A DNA stretch of 64,000 nucleotides, from NCBI GenBank assembly GCA_025200525.1, contig CM045761.1, forward strand, positions 38,324,190 to 38,388,189, in the 5' to 3' direction. This document shows, one piece after another, positions 21,057 to 32,823 of the stretch; the first letter of the stretch is position 1, and each line of letters starts with the position of its first letter. Made by a program: the position numbers and the translations under genes. The notes under the pieces were generated by a model. That model did not search any database, was not told where the DNA came from, and saw only the letters and a program-made list of their open reading frames with translations. The stretch is from Camellia lanceoleosa. Lineage: Eukaryota; Streptophyta; Magnoliopsida; Ericales; Theaceae.

Positions 21057-24000
21057 TTAACTATTGAGATTACATGACATCAAATAATAAGTATAAATAA
21101 TTATCATAAATGGTCAACATAAAAATTTTTATTTTGATGATAAACAGATTTAACTATTTAAATATTATTTTTAAACTTTTTATGGCATTCGTTGCTCCTA
21201 AATAAATTTACTATTAGCAACAAAACCTCCAAAATTTTAAGCCAAAATTCTTTCCTCACACAACCCTCTCCCATCCAATGTCACCCATTGTCTTGCCCCC
21301 CTCTTAAATTGCCACCACTCTCTTCTCTCTCTACGCATCTCCCCATTATCGGTTGGTTCCACCACCCAACACCACCTTTTCCCAACCACCGCCACTCCTT
21401 GCAACCCCTTTCCTCCCTCCTCGACACGCAACTGCCGCCTTCTCCCGTCACCTACAATCCCTTTCCTCATTAGAAATCCCACTCTTCCACAATTCACCAA
21501 AGCCATTCCCTTTCCCAATCTCCACTGCAACAATTCTTTCCTCATCTCGTAGCCACTTGCAACAACTCACGAAAGCTTAATCGTAAATATAGAGATTGAG
21601 AATATTTTCAATTAAAAATTGAAGACCAACTACATGGTTGAAAAGTGTACCTAGATCATAAATTTTTTTTTTTTTAAATTTTAAAAAAGAACCGAGTAAA
21701 AGTACCCAAAAACCCTTCCAAACCACTAGAAATGAGTGTACTAAAATGGGCCTACATTGATTTGATTTTGGTTGGGTGGCTGGGTTGCAAGACACCCATT
21801 TATTGGCTCATCACCATGCATTTGGTGGCAATAGCAAAATGCCAAATGATCACACTTTGAAATGATATCTTTGTTTACTCTTTTTGAAATTTTCCCCTTC
21901 TGTCAGAAGACCACACAAACTGTTGTAAAAAGTAGGGTAAGGTTGTTGGTGTAGGCTTTTAAGGGCATGATTTGTTTGCAACACTAGATTCAATTTGATT
22001 ACTATTTTTAAAATTGTTAATTTTGAGATTATTAATCAATTTGAATTATATATCTTATCTCATATTTGAATTGCTGCCGGCAAAATTCTATTGAGATACA
22101 ATAGTCCCTCATATATAGATCATATTCTCTTGTCCTCCTTTTCATTTCTTAAAAAACTTAAAAAAAATTTGCAATGATATATAAATAGAAAAAAAAAATT
22201 TAATAGAGCTTTGTACAAAGTAGTATAGATTAATGTAGACCTTTGATTTTAAAAAATAAAATTATTACATCATTCTTGTGATTTTTTTTTAAACATAAAT
22301 TGTCTGTTAGAATTTCCAACAAAAAAGGCCTTATGCATCTCTATTTTTCCCCAATATTAATAATAATTTATTTGTAGAATTGAAAAAGAACAAATTTGTC
22401 ATGATTTGTCACCATTGTAATTTATTGCTTTCATTTTTTCTTTTTAGTGCCACGAAATGTAAGCAACACACTGATGCAAAGTATTTGATATAGAGAATAG
22501 GCACATGGGCAAACAAGAGAAAATAAGTCATGAGGGGCCAAGCAGCACATGTTTAAAATTGCATGAAATTTGATAGAGACATAAAAACAAAGTCCATAAA
22601 ATTTAGAACCACGACTTGGTGGATTTTGGGCGAATTCCACGGTCAGGCATTTAATTTTGTAATTTTTTCATATTTAAAAAGTTTTGATTTGTTAATTCCA
22701 ATTTCAATTTCGATTTTCATAATGTTTCTTTTCGATGTTTAAATTTGTATTTTTAGCCATTCTGTTATTTCCTTTAATTTTGCTATGTTAATTAAGCAAG
22801 TGTCAATTGTAAGTCTTAAAGTCATTCAATTTTTTGATAATATATGCATAATCTATTTGAGAGAAATCTCTTCTTTTTCTTATAATTCCTTAGGATTTAA
22901 CAAATTTGAAAAACAATTTTCGTACTTCAACAACTAATGACCAAATTTCACCACCAAGTCATCTGTACTTCAATTCCCTTATTTAGTTTGCGTTTGATTC
23001 TTAAATTTATAAAGATATTTGTATATAAAAATTAAAAACAAAAACATTTTTCTTCAAGAATTTAATATTATCTAACATAACAAATTTTTCTGTTTAATTG
23101 TGGATAAATTAATTAGAATAATATAACAAATTTTATATGCATGTTAGTTTGATTCTGATTTGAATCATTATTGTTTTTTCGGATATTTAAAATGATTAGT
23201 AATTTGTGATCATTGAATGCTATGAATACTGTGTTTAAATTTTGTAATCATTCTCGTAGGACTGTGACAATGTGTTTAATTGCTTTATCATTTCATTTAC
23301 TGGTTTGCACACAATGGCACTTAGTGTCTGTCGTGATGATGATGATGTAGTATGAAGAACATCTATCCTAAAGACATTAACTGACTTTGTTTTTGAAAGG
23401 TTGCATTGTGACTTGCATGATGAGTAAGGACATTACTTTATTGTTAATGGGTTTAAATGTGTGCATCTTTAACATATTTTCTTTTAAGATTTTGACTCTG
23501 TCAAATCTTTTTATTTACTTAATATGTAAAATCGATGTGTATTTAGAGTTAATTTTGTACAAATAATAGCCAATTTTTTTGTTTCCCATAACCATGACTC
23601 TAAAAGATTAGATATAACTTCTCATCCATATTGTGAATGTGTAAGAGTATGATTATGTCAATTTCGTCATGGGTTTGTTATCATCTTTCAAATTTTTAGA
23701 TGATTATTTTTGCTTCTTTGCAATGGTTGTGATGATCTTGTATAAAATCAAATCCGTTATAAGAACATTTTTGCCTTTGCATGGTACAAAACATTTGGTT
23801 TTGTTTTCAAATTTTACAATCTGTTTTTTCAGTGCTATGTTTGGGATTTAATTAGAGTTTATTTAAAAGTTTGTGAACTTTTAAATAAATTGTGGTGATG
23901 TTTATGACATCCATACTATACTAGCAATGGATCTCTTTTGGAGTTTTATATATGGAATTTAATTATGGCAGTAATACTCTTGCAATATCAAAACAATCAT

Positions 24001-24959
24001 TAACACCCGAGAAATTTAAACATGATGATTGAAACAATGGTGTCATTCCATTTAATTGGAAATAGATTAAAGAATCTTTTGTGTTGATTATTATTTTGTT
24101 AATTATCAAGTTGAAAGTTATTTTTAAAGTAACTTTGAGTATTGTGACATAAATTGTCATCAATTATTATGACACTTCTGAAGTGAAGTTGGTTTATATA
24201 TTTAGTGAATATTCAATTATGTCAAGGTTACATAGATATTTGTTACACTAAGCATTAATCATAAAAATTTTAAAAATTATAAAAAATTAAAAAAATTTAT
24301 AAAAAAAAAAAAGAGTAACTATGTTACTCATGTGGGAGTTTATCTCTTGAATTTGAAGAGAAAATTTAATTTTCTTTTGTTACAAATATTTTTCAATAAA
24401 TAATGTATGAATTTATCAAAAATGAGTTATTATTGTGATAGTGACACTTATTCATAAATAAGTCATGTTGTTTGTGCTAATTTTTGTATTACCACAAATG
24501 TGGAGGAGAGATACATAGTTGTTTGCTAATCTTGTTGTATGATAAGTTACCTACAAAAACTCGAATGAGTTGCAACAAAATTTATACAATCAAATGAGGT
24601 TTTTGAATTGTTTGATTCTTAGACAAAATCTTCATGAGGATGTGATTTTGTCAAAACATTAGTTCTGACTTGTGTAATTATAATTATTTTGGATTTTTCT
24701 ATTTCATAAATTTGATTTGGAATTTTATGATTCAAGCACACCATAGTCAATAAATGATGGATGTTATATATTGATTTATATCAGAATTGTGGAGGTGTAT
24801 TGATATTTTCGTATGATAATATATCTTAATAAGAAAATTAATTTTTCTTGGGGTACTTAAAATGTGAAGGTGTTTGGAAGATTTTATCAAAGTAACGGTT
24901 CTGATAATAGGTCCACAAAGAATCTCAATTCTTTCTATAGGACAAAGTTGGAGTAGAAA
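21057..24959. other. AT-rich spacer, no gene seen
   Basis: A CT-rich patch at 21190-21580 (CCACC and CTTCTC runs) gives overlapping short ORFs on both strands with no recognisable domain, and I read them as chance. The rest is AT-rich with many short A and T runs and no tandem structure. Some of 24300-24960 may be decayed internal sequence of the copia element that follows, but I cannot recognise protein in it. Confidence 0.6.
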
Positions 24960-25867
24960 CAAATATGGTTTCATTAGCTCCTAAGGAACACCTCTATGTT
25001 TTTTATTTAAATTTAAAAAATGGGAGTGACATAGAGTAATGGTAAGTCTCAATGTAATCAAAGACTTAATACCTTGGGACATTTCCTTTCAATTGTAAAT
25101 ATTGTCTAAGGATAATGTAGTGGATCCACTAACTACTCAATGATATATATTTGAGAAGGTCAAACGTAAAATAGCAACCGCTAAACAAAAGGTTTGACTA
25201 GAGAGCAAATAAGGGAAAACTCATCGAGGGGAATGTGATTAGAGCCTATTAATTTCGAGTCGCCATAATGGCAGCCTAACCTAGTTGACTGGAGATCTCA
25301 AGATATAGGTTCAAAGGGACAACCAAATTATGAATGACTTACCAAAAATCACTAAGGGAGTCTATCTCCTATCCATTCATATGGTGAGAGTAATATCTGC
25401 AACATGTGTTGTCTGTAGAGGATTTAGGGTAAGCTATGCTTTTAATGATCAGTTATATCTTCAAAAACCTAGAGATGTATCTTTCAAGAGGAGTATTTAA
25501 GAGACTTGAAATAAGAATATCCTATATGAGTGTGAAGGGGCCGCTTCTCTGAGAATTGATAAGGCTAAATTTTCTAAAGCAATCACGAAACACCAGGACA
25601 TGCCCAAGGCCAAAACGGGCACAACCGTGAGAACTAAGTTGTGCTTGGAGATATTCTGTGTGAATTCTACTCTCTTGACTTACACAAATGGCTGAATAGT
25701 TCAAGGTATTACGTCCACTGATTAGCTAGTAAATCCGATAGTCTTTCACTAAGGAAGGTTCAAAGCCAAAAACTACCTATCCCCATTCAGAATATTTCCA
25801 ATTAAATTCTCTTTGAGTCTGCATTGAGTCTTGCATACTTTTTCGTCATTTCATTCATGTGGGAGAT
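24960..25867 (+). mobile_element. Ty1/copia remnant: pol C-terminus and 3' non-coding region
   Basis: At 25091-25133 one frame reads SKDNVVDPLTTQ and stop, matching the C-terminal end of copia pol, where SKDNVADPLTK is typical after RNase H. About 730 bp of non-coding sequence follows, then CATGTGGGAGAT, the characteristic copia polypurine tract, abutting an LTR start at 25868. Upstream pol is not recognisable. Confidence 0.65.
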
Positions 25868-26930
25868 TGTTGGAAAAATGGGTTGGAAACTATTAATAGG
25901 TGCATGAGAAATTGACTCCAAAGTACACCATTTGAGTATAGTTTTAAGATGAAATTTACTTAATTTAAAATTAAATTTATTTGTTATATTTTTGGGTCAA
26001 AATTGAACCAGATTCGATTTAAAATTCAAATATGTTTGAAAGAACAGTCATATATGTTCTTTGTACCTATTCCATGGAAGAGTTGTGTCTCTTCATAGAA
26101 AAGAGACGTGTCTTTTCATTGAAAAGTCACCATGACCTTTGGAAGAGCCACCAATTTCCATATATAAATAGACCCCCATTGCATTCATTAAACATGGAAT
26201 TCATCTTGTGTTTCTTTTCTTCTACACTCTGTCTTTTCTGTACGAGAATTATGCACAGAAAGGTTTACCAGACTTGTCATGGTAGTGCAGTTTCTGCAAG
26301 GTTCGATCGTTGTATCTTGAGAGACGAATGTCCAATAAAAACTCATAAGCACCGTAGCGAGGGACGAATTTGGCCTATTTTGGCAACATGGTTAGTAGCC
26401 ACTTTTTTGGGTTAGTAGCCAAAGCCAAAAGTTGGCTTTTTTGTCTTTTTTTTCATTTGGGAAGTTGGTTTGTAGCCAACGGTGAAATTACAATTTTACC
26501 CCTCATGGGTCAAAATGTATTACATAGGAGAAGTTGTAAATATTTTAAATAAATAGGGGTAATTTGGTCATTTCATTATGATTTGACATCATAAACAAAC
26601 ATTAATCAAAAAAGTCAAAAGTCACTTTTTACCAACTTCCCAAACCATTTGTCTAAAAAAGCCAAAAGCTTGATTAAAAGCCAAAAAGTCACTTTTTACC
26701 ATCTCCCCAAAACAACCCTTTGTCTTAAGGAAATTGTGTCCAACACAAGCCTCAATTAAATTGTTTTTCGTTTCCAAATTTTTACAATCTATTTGTGAGT
26801 TTTCTACTTCTCTATAAGTAGTTTTGGTTCTTGGTATATGGTTTGGTTTAACCCAAACAATTTATGTTATATTCAACTTATATATATTTTTTATATAATT
26901 TGGTAATATATTTGGTGCAATTATTGTACG
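25868..26930 (+). repeat. Copia-type LTR remnant carrying a MITE-like insert
   Basis: Begins TGTTGGAAAAATGGGTTGG right after the copia polypurine tract. A CCATATATAAATAGACC TATA region lies at 26158-26174, as expected in an LTR promoter, and a transcript-start-like region follows. Sequence between about 26371 and 26719 looks inserted (next entry). The right end is uncertain, as no CA with a target duplication was found. The ORF at 26032-26415 crosses the TATA box and is probably chance. Confidence 0.6.
26371..26719. mobile_element. MITE-like insert (imperfect terminal inverted repeats)
   Basis: The left end (TTTTGGCAACATGGTTAGTAG, then ACTTTTTTGG) and the reverse complement of the right end (TTTTGGGGAGATGGTAAAAAG, then TGACTTTTTGG) form imperfect terminal inverted repeats of about 40 bp. 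The inner part repeats AAAAAGTCACTTTTTACCA and GCCAAAAGC motifs, familiar from plant hAT-like MITEs. No clear target duplication was found, so ends are approximate. Confidence 0.5.
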
Positions 26931-27879
26931 TTACAATTGTATACATAAGATTTATTCCAATACTAATTTCAAAAAGAGAGATCCATCTTCTCTGATTAAA
27001 ACCCTAAATCATCAAGGGATCTGAGAGATCTACCCCTAAATCCAAGAGATTTGAGAGATCTACCCCGAAATCCAAGAGATCTAGTTGTAGAGGCGGCTGC
27101 CGTCGATGCTGAAATCACCGTCATGCTTCAAGATCATATGCAGTTTGCGCAGATCTAAAGGAATCTATGATTCTTCAGTTCATGAGCTGTCGACTCCATC
27201 AAAGGAGAACCTTGGTTCCTCGGAAACTGTGAATCCATATCTAGATCTCATTGATTCCAGATCTAGATTCTTCTTCAGTTCATGAGCTATTGACTCCATT
27301 ACCATCTTCTCTAGATCTGTATTGTGTTAAATTTATCTCTATTCCTTATGTATTTGTGTTGAATTTGATTGAATTTTGTCATAATTAGGAACTAAAGGAT
27401 TGAAATTGGTAGGGAGTTTACAGTGCTTCTGGTTATCTCTCTAGTTGTGTGTATGTGTGTCTATCTGCTGTGCTTTAGACAGAAAATATTGTTTTTGATA
27501 CAAAAATTGAACAAATAGGTCAAAAATTGAATAGATCAAAATATATGATCAAAATTTAAACAGATAAAATCAAAAAATTGAATAGATAAGATTAAAATTT
27601 GAATAGATAGATTAAAAATAAGCTTAGTAAATTTAACAGATAGATTCAAAAAAATTCAACAGATTGAGAGAGAAAAGAAAAGAAAGAGAAACAAATAGAG
27701 AGAGAAAGAGAGGTGGAGAGAGAAAGTTTAAAAATAGTTGATTTTTCACCAAATTATTTTACAAAGCATGACCTATCATCAATAAAAAATATCTTTTGGA
27801 CCTAATGTCTTAGACAATTGTTAGAGTGGATTTTTTTTTACCAATTTTATCAAAATAATATTAAAATGTATAATTAATT
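26931..27879. other. Spacer with short direct repeats
   Basis: At 27015-27085 two near-identical 37-bp units (GAGAGATCTACCCC...AAATCCAAGAGAT) lie in tandem. CTTCAGTTCATGAGCT occurs twice, near 27174 and 27276. Runs of ATAGAT and AAAATT follow at 27500-27650, then a GA-rich patch. No gene is visible. Confidence 0.5.
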
Positions 27880-28660
27880 ATTCATTCATGCTATCAACTC
27901 ATGTCATATTTAGGTTCATGTCCAAAAATGGTCAACCTTAATTTACTATTTTTATTTATTTATTTATTTTACATTGGCTAATTTTATTTTTTATTTTTGA
28001 GTAATTTAGGTTTTTTTTTTTTTTGTGTGGGTGTCTGTGTGTGTAAATCATAAAGCAAGAAGGCCATATTTTATTTATTTTTAGTTCATGTAATGATTTT
28101 TCATGTCTTGATATTTGTAAATACAGTCAATGTATAATTTTAAAAATTATATATGCAAATTTATTATTATTATTTTTTTGTGATTATAGATGAAGGTTTC
28201 AATTTCAAGAGAAGCCCTAATCATAGTGAAGTCAGCATAGAATAGAAAAGGACAGAATAACGCGGTATGCACTTTTTTTTCCTTTTTTCTAGTGATCTAA
28301 ATTGAACTTTTTTATTTTATTTTATTTTTTTTTTAACAAGAAAAAAGGATGTTTTGAAGTGTCATTAGTGCATCCGTAGACCTAAATTTCAGAATAACCG
28401 GTTGCCGGCATGATAAACCCAATGCAAATGTAAAAGTCCACCATCCCAAGTCATGACTATTACGTTTGAGGAAGGCAACAATGGATTGAATCTCATGCCA
28501 CGAATAGCGCGTTATGCATTTATTTTTCTTTTCTTTCTTGTGACAAGTCCAAATCGAAATTAAAGCCAATGCAAAATGTAAGGTCCACTGTCCATAGTCA
28601 TGACTACTACATTTGAGGAAGGCAATAATGGATTGAGTCTCATGCTTATCATATTATAAT
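27880..28660 (+). repeat. Fossil copy of the receptor-kinase upstream region, with internal duplication
   Basis: Recognisable pieces occur in the same order as 2085-2700 and 31240-31805: TTCATGTCC...GGTCAACCTTAA, TACATTGGCTAATTT, GTATAATTTTAAAAATTATAT, and the block AAGTCATGACTA...GTTTGAGGAAGGCAA. That last block occurs twice (28423-28502 and 28566-28643), so it was locally duplicated. No kinase coding sequence follows. Confidence 0.65.
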
Positions 28661-29157
28661 TACCTCTTTCAATTTGCTCCCCTCGAATTTGTGTTTTTAT
28701 GTAGTCAGGTCATTCTTCTGTAGCTGCAAGTCCTTGTTTGTTAGGAGTAATAGTAGAGATTCACACATTTGATTCACAAATTCACTCACAATGATGTGAC
28801 AAAAGAATTAGGCCCTCGATTTTAGGTGTGTAACCAATCAAAAATTGACACTTGTTAGGACGTATCATTGTGGATAGAAGTGTGTGAGTTTTTGAATAGT
28901 CTCAAATATTTTCCGTTTGTTAATATAAGTTGTTATATCACTCTTTCTATTTTTTTATATATTTTTTCTTAAAAAATTAAAAAATTAACTAAAATAACAA
29001 ATTTTCAAACCAGCCAACATAGAGCTATTTATAGCTATGACTGAGTCTCAACAACTAAAGGGTTATAAGAGATGAGTTTGGTGGTTGTATAACTTCTTTT
29101 AGCAGATTTGATAAACACATATTTGCACCTATATTGCTTTATTGCAAAGTGTATTCT
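28661..29157. other. AT-rich spacer
   Basis: No open reading frame or structured repeat of note. It is the left flank of the retroposon at 29168. Confidence 0.6.
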
Positions 29158-29167
29158 TAGAAATATC

Positions 29168-29663
29168 ATTTTTTTTTTTTTTTGAGAAAAAAAAAAAGAG
29201 TTATATTAAAATAAAACAAACAACATACAAGATTATAATAAAAATAATATAAGACTCTAAAGGGCCAAACAAACAAGAAGTTACAAACGACAAAAATAAA
29301 TTCGTCAAAAAATCAGTTACGATTTAGGAAAAATCATGGATCTTCTTATAGATGTGATTTGGAAAGTAAGATTTGCATCAAACAAAGCACCACCGCCAAA
29401 ATTCGGACACCACCAAAAACTAGAGTTGAAGAGGAAAAACACCCACAATGGTATAAGAGAAGGCTTGAGAGAAGAGAGAATTATTGTGGGTGTCAAAAAT
29501 CCAAAAAATTTATGCCGAAATCTGGAAAGAAAAACTCAAAACTCCTATTTTAGAAATAAAAAGCCTAGATCTACAATCTAAAAGTGTAGATCTACATTTT
29601 AGAAGGGTAAAGGAGGTCACCGTTCTCTCTCTCTCTCTCTCTTCGGGCAGCAATAATTATTAC
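29168..29663 (-). mobile_element. Poly(A) retroposon (LINE 3' end or SINE-like), 496 bp
   Basis: The insert is bounded by the exact 10-bp duplication TAGAAATATC (29158-29167 and 29664-29673). Its left end is a T-run followed by GAGAAAAAAAAAAAGAG, so on the minus strand it ends in an A-tail, the mark of target-primed reverse transcription. The minus-strand 5' end begins near GTAATAATTATTGCTGCCC with a (GA)n run. Small plus-strand ORFs (29336-29581 and overlapping) have no known domain. No reverse transcriptase is present, so it is either a 5'-truncated LINE or a non-autonomous family. I cannot tell which. Confidence 0.75.
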
Positions 29664-29673
29664 TAGAAATATC

Positions 29674-30647
29674 CTTGAACTCGTTCTATCTCAGGTTTTA
29701 TTTTTTATTTGGGTAAATTACACTAACTCTCCTGAGGTTAAGAGAAAATGTAGTATGTTCTACAAATTTGACATAATTACATTAAACTCTTTTAAGGTTT
29801 TAATGGGTTTTTGTAAGTAAATTTAGTGTATAATTTTAATAAGTAAGCATTTTTTCTTTTTTTGTGATTATATATAAGGGCTCAATTTCAAGAGCCTTAA
29901 AAGTGCAAAATAAGTTAGGGTTGGCCAGGGAGAATAGAATAAAATAGAATGTAGACTTGGTCAAGAAGAGGGTCATATAAATCACCCATAACACGCATTG
30001 TGCACTGTTTTTTTTTCTTCAAACCTGGTGGATGAGGACTGAGCTTGGGGGTTTGCTCCTTTCAAGGTATTGGATTCGACTCTCTTGCCAGCAAACTCTT
30101 GAGGACACGGATCATAAGGATTAAGGTTTGTTACGGCTATAGGAATTTAATCTAATACATACAAATTGATCCAAGATACCTTATATATATCCAAAAAAAA
30201 AAAAGCCCAAATCATTGCAAATGTGAAAGCCCGTAGTTCAAGCGATGACCACAAAAACTCACTCTTAAAAAAAGTCCAAATCAATGCAATTGTGGGTGTT
30301 CAAAAAAAAAAAAAAAATGCAATTGTGAAAGTCCTTAGTTCCAAGTCATGACCACAAAAACTCACTCTTAGAACTCATTTCAGAACAAGTTATTTTAGTA
30401 ATTTTTTGATTTTTACAAAAAGATTTATAAAAAAGTAGAGAGAGTGATATGATAACTTACTGTGACTTTTTTTGTTCTTTTAACTAAAATAGTTACTCTC
30501 CAAACGAAGCCTTAGTTAAAAATATCAAGTTAAATGTTTTCTCATAAGTTAAATTTTATGAAATAAATCTGTACTAAATAAAATTATTCATAAAATATTT
30601 TATTTTTAACTTAATTGCATTTTCTTAATTTAAGAAATTATTACCCT
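29674..30647 (+). repeat. Further fossils of receptor-kinase upstream sequence
   Basis: 29810-30010 (TAAATTTAGTGTATAATTTT, then GTGATTATATATAAGGGCTC and AATCACCCATAACACGCATT) recurs in part at 52573-52800 and 59300-59411. At 30205-30275 and 30320-30370 two copies of TGTGAAAG...AAGTCATGACCACAAAAACTC lie in tandem, each preceded by an A-run. The rest is AT-rich with no gene. Confidence 0.6.
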
Positions 30648-31955
30648 ATTATTATTATTATTTTTACTAAGTTGTCTCTAAAATAGATAACAAAAAGTAC
30701 ACATCTTAAATAAATAAATAAACGATACCCATAAATTCCTATTGGCGATGGCTTCTCTCTAGTCTTTCATCGGATTGGAGAGGTGTCGTTGGGTCTTGTG
30801 GGCTTATTTTTTAGTTTCGTTTTAATAATTCGAACTTTTCACATTTTAACGTTTGTTGAGAATATCATTCTTGTAAAAAATTAAGTCGATAACGGCAACC
30901 ATGTGTTTTAATCAATTTTGTATGAAAAAAATGGATAGTGAGAAAACAAACGATTCATTCAAAATTGATTCGAACACGTGGTTTCCATTTTCCGATCGAC
31001 TTGATCTTATGCAAGAACAATGTACTCGAAGAATTCTAAAATGTGAATTGTTTGGATTATCGAAACAGAATTCAAAAGTGGGCCCATTGGGCCGGACCGA
31101 ACGATTACGAATTGGAGACAGTCTAGTCCATTCTTATTTTACATGAATTTTTTATTCCAATAGATGGAGTTACATAAAAGATTAGAAAATATCGTGATAA
31201 CTGTAGTGAAAACAATACTAAAATGTGTATTTAAATATACATATTATCAGATCGTATCATATTCAAGTTCATGTCGAAAAAGGGTCAACGTTGACTTGCT
31301 AATTTTATGATTTTTTGTTTTTAATTTTTTACATATTGGCTAATTTATATATATATTTTTGGTAATCTAGTGCATAATTTTAAAAAGGGCAAATTACACT
31401 CACCTCCCTTGAGGTTAAGAGAAAATATATTAAGTCCCATAATTTTGATATAATTACATAGACATCTATTTTAGTAAAATTAAAAAGACCAAAATTAATA
31501 TAAATGGTATGAAGACACAATGACACACAATCTAAAAGGTATATTTCAATGTAAAAGATATGACAATATTATTTTTTTTTATTCATACGACTAACAAATT
31601 TTTGATGAAAATGAGACAAAATGTTATACAAGTAAAAAAATCTTAAAGGAATCCAGTGTAATTAACCTTCTAATAATTATGCACCTTTTTTTCTTCCATT
31701 CTTTCTTGTGACAAGTCGAAGTCAATGCAAACGTAACAGGTCCATTTCCAAGTCATGACTACAACGTTTGAGGAAGTTACAAGGAAGACAACAATGGATT
31801 GAGTCTTTCTTTTTCTTTTTTTTCTTTTTTATCAATACCAATATTCTTAAAAGCCCTCTTTGATCGGATGATGCCTTGCATTATTGCATTCATGCTCTCA
31901 TTATTTTAGAGCTTCTAGAACAGAATCCATACATACATACATACATACCTCAATT
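30648..31955 (+). promoter_or_regulatory. Upstream region of receptor-kinase copy 2
   Basis: This is the partner of 1545-2862, matching along its length by eye with scattered substitutions and short indels. It keeps CAACCATGTGTTT (near 30896), CAAATTTTTGATGAAAATGAGACAAAATG (near 31595) and the CAAGTCATGACTACAACG block near 31749. An (ATAC)n run lies just before the ATG at 31956. The ORF 30901-31146 within it is broken in copy 1, so I do not call it a gene. Confidence 0.75.
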
Positions 31956-32204
31956 ATGAGTAAAAATGGCATAAATTGTTCCTCTCTTTATTATTCCTCT
32001 GCTATACTCATAGCAGCAGTATGCATGGCAGTTATTAATACTAGTTTGTTAACCTCGTCATCTGCTAAATCATCGTCATCAACTACAAAGGCGAAAGCTC
32101 TACTCAATAGCAATTGGTGGGGGAAGTTTTCTTCAACAAATCACTGCGAGTTGATGGGCATCGCTTGCAATAGGGCAGGAGGTGTCACTCATATTTCAGC
32201 ATGA
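31956..32204 (+). pseudogene. LRR receptor-like kinase 5' fragment, copy 2
   Basis: Begins MSKNGINCSSLYYSSAIL, the same signal peptide as copy 1, and runs through the LRR N-terminal cap (NHCELMGIACNRAGGVTH). Homology with copy 1 ends abruptly after GTCACTC at about 32194, and a stop follows at 32204, so only about 80 of the original residues remain. The start matches copy 1; the in-frame ATG at 31884 upstream is not conserved. Element E2 inserted 45 bp downstream, but it did not cause the truncation: the sequence resuming after E2 (43732) is not kinase. Confidence 0.9.
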
Positions 32205-32244
32205 TGAGAAAACTCATATTGTTTTTCAATACATAGCACACGCG

Positions 32245-32249
32245 CGTTT
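32245..32249 (+). repeat. E2 target-site duplication (CGTTT), left
   Basis: CGTTT precedes the LTR TG and recurs directly after the second LTR at 43732-43736. Confidence 0.93.
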
Positions 32250-32788
32250 TGTGGAGACATATTTTCTGAGTGCCAACACGTGACCAAGGTGACGCCGAAG
32301 TGTCAATCGAGGTGCCACGTGTCCTGGTCATGACGATGAGGTGATATCGGCTAGGCCGAGGTTATCTCCGAAGATATCGGAGTCTGGGATAAGCGAATAA
32401 GGAACAAGAATCCTAAAATGATAGAAGACTTCAGTTTGGGTAAAGATAAGACTCTTAGAGAGTTTATCCCAATCATATTGGCAGTCCAAGATTAGCAGTA
32501 ATCCTAAATCCACTAGAGCTAGGTTTCTATTGGGACTATGATTGTATTGGCTATAAAAGGCAGGAGCTCCCATGGGTCTAAGGTACGCAATTTATATTCT
32601 GAATAGTGAGTTAAGCATTTTTGCTATCTTTGAGAGATAACTGACTTGATCGTCGGAGTGTCCCCGGGTGGACGAACCACAGCCGGAATCTCTTCTTTCT
32701 GTTGCAGGTCGTTCGAGCTTAATCTATTCTGTCAGTGCTCTCCAACTAAGTACTAATTTGGCAATATGGTCGGAAATTGACACACACA
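32250..32788 (+). repeat. E2 5' LTR (539 bp)
   Basis: TGTGGAGAC to GACACACACA. G-boxes CACGTG at 32277-32282 and 32316-32321 are arranged as in E1. TATAAAA at 32552-32558 is followed by the conserved GACTTGATCGTCGGAGTG stretch near the end of U5. The primer site after it reads TAGTGCCGTCTGTGGG, damaged relative to E1. Confidence 0.95.
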
Positions 32789-32823
32789 ATTTAGTGCCGT
32801 CTGTGGGAAAGAAAGAAGAATAG

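Noticed and set aside
21192..21580. Overlapping ORFs in a CT-rich patch on both strands
   Set aside because: Composition alone keeps the frames open; no start context, domain or repeat elsewhere supports a gene.
30901..31146. ORF in the upstream region of receptor-kinase copy 2
   Set aside because: The homologous stretch in copy 1 (about 1799-2045) is interrupted, so the frame is not conserved.
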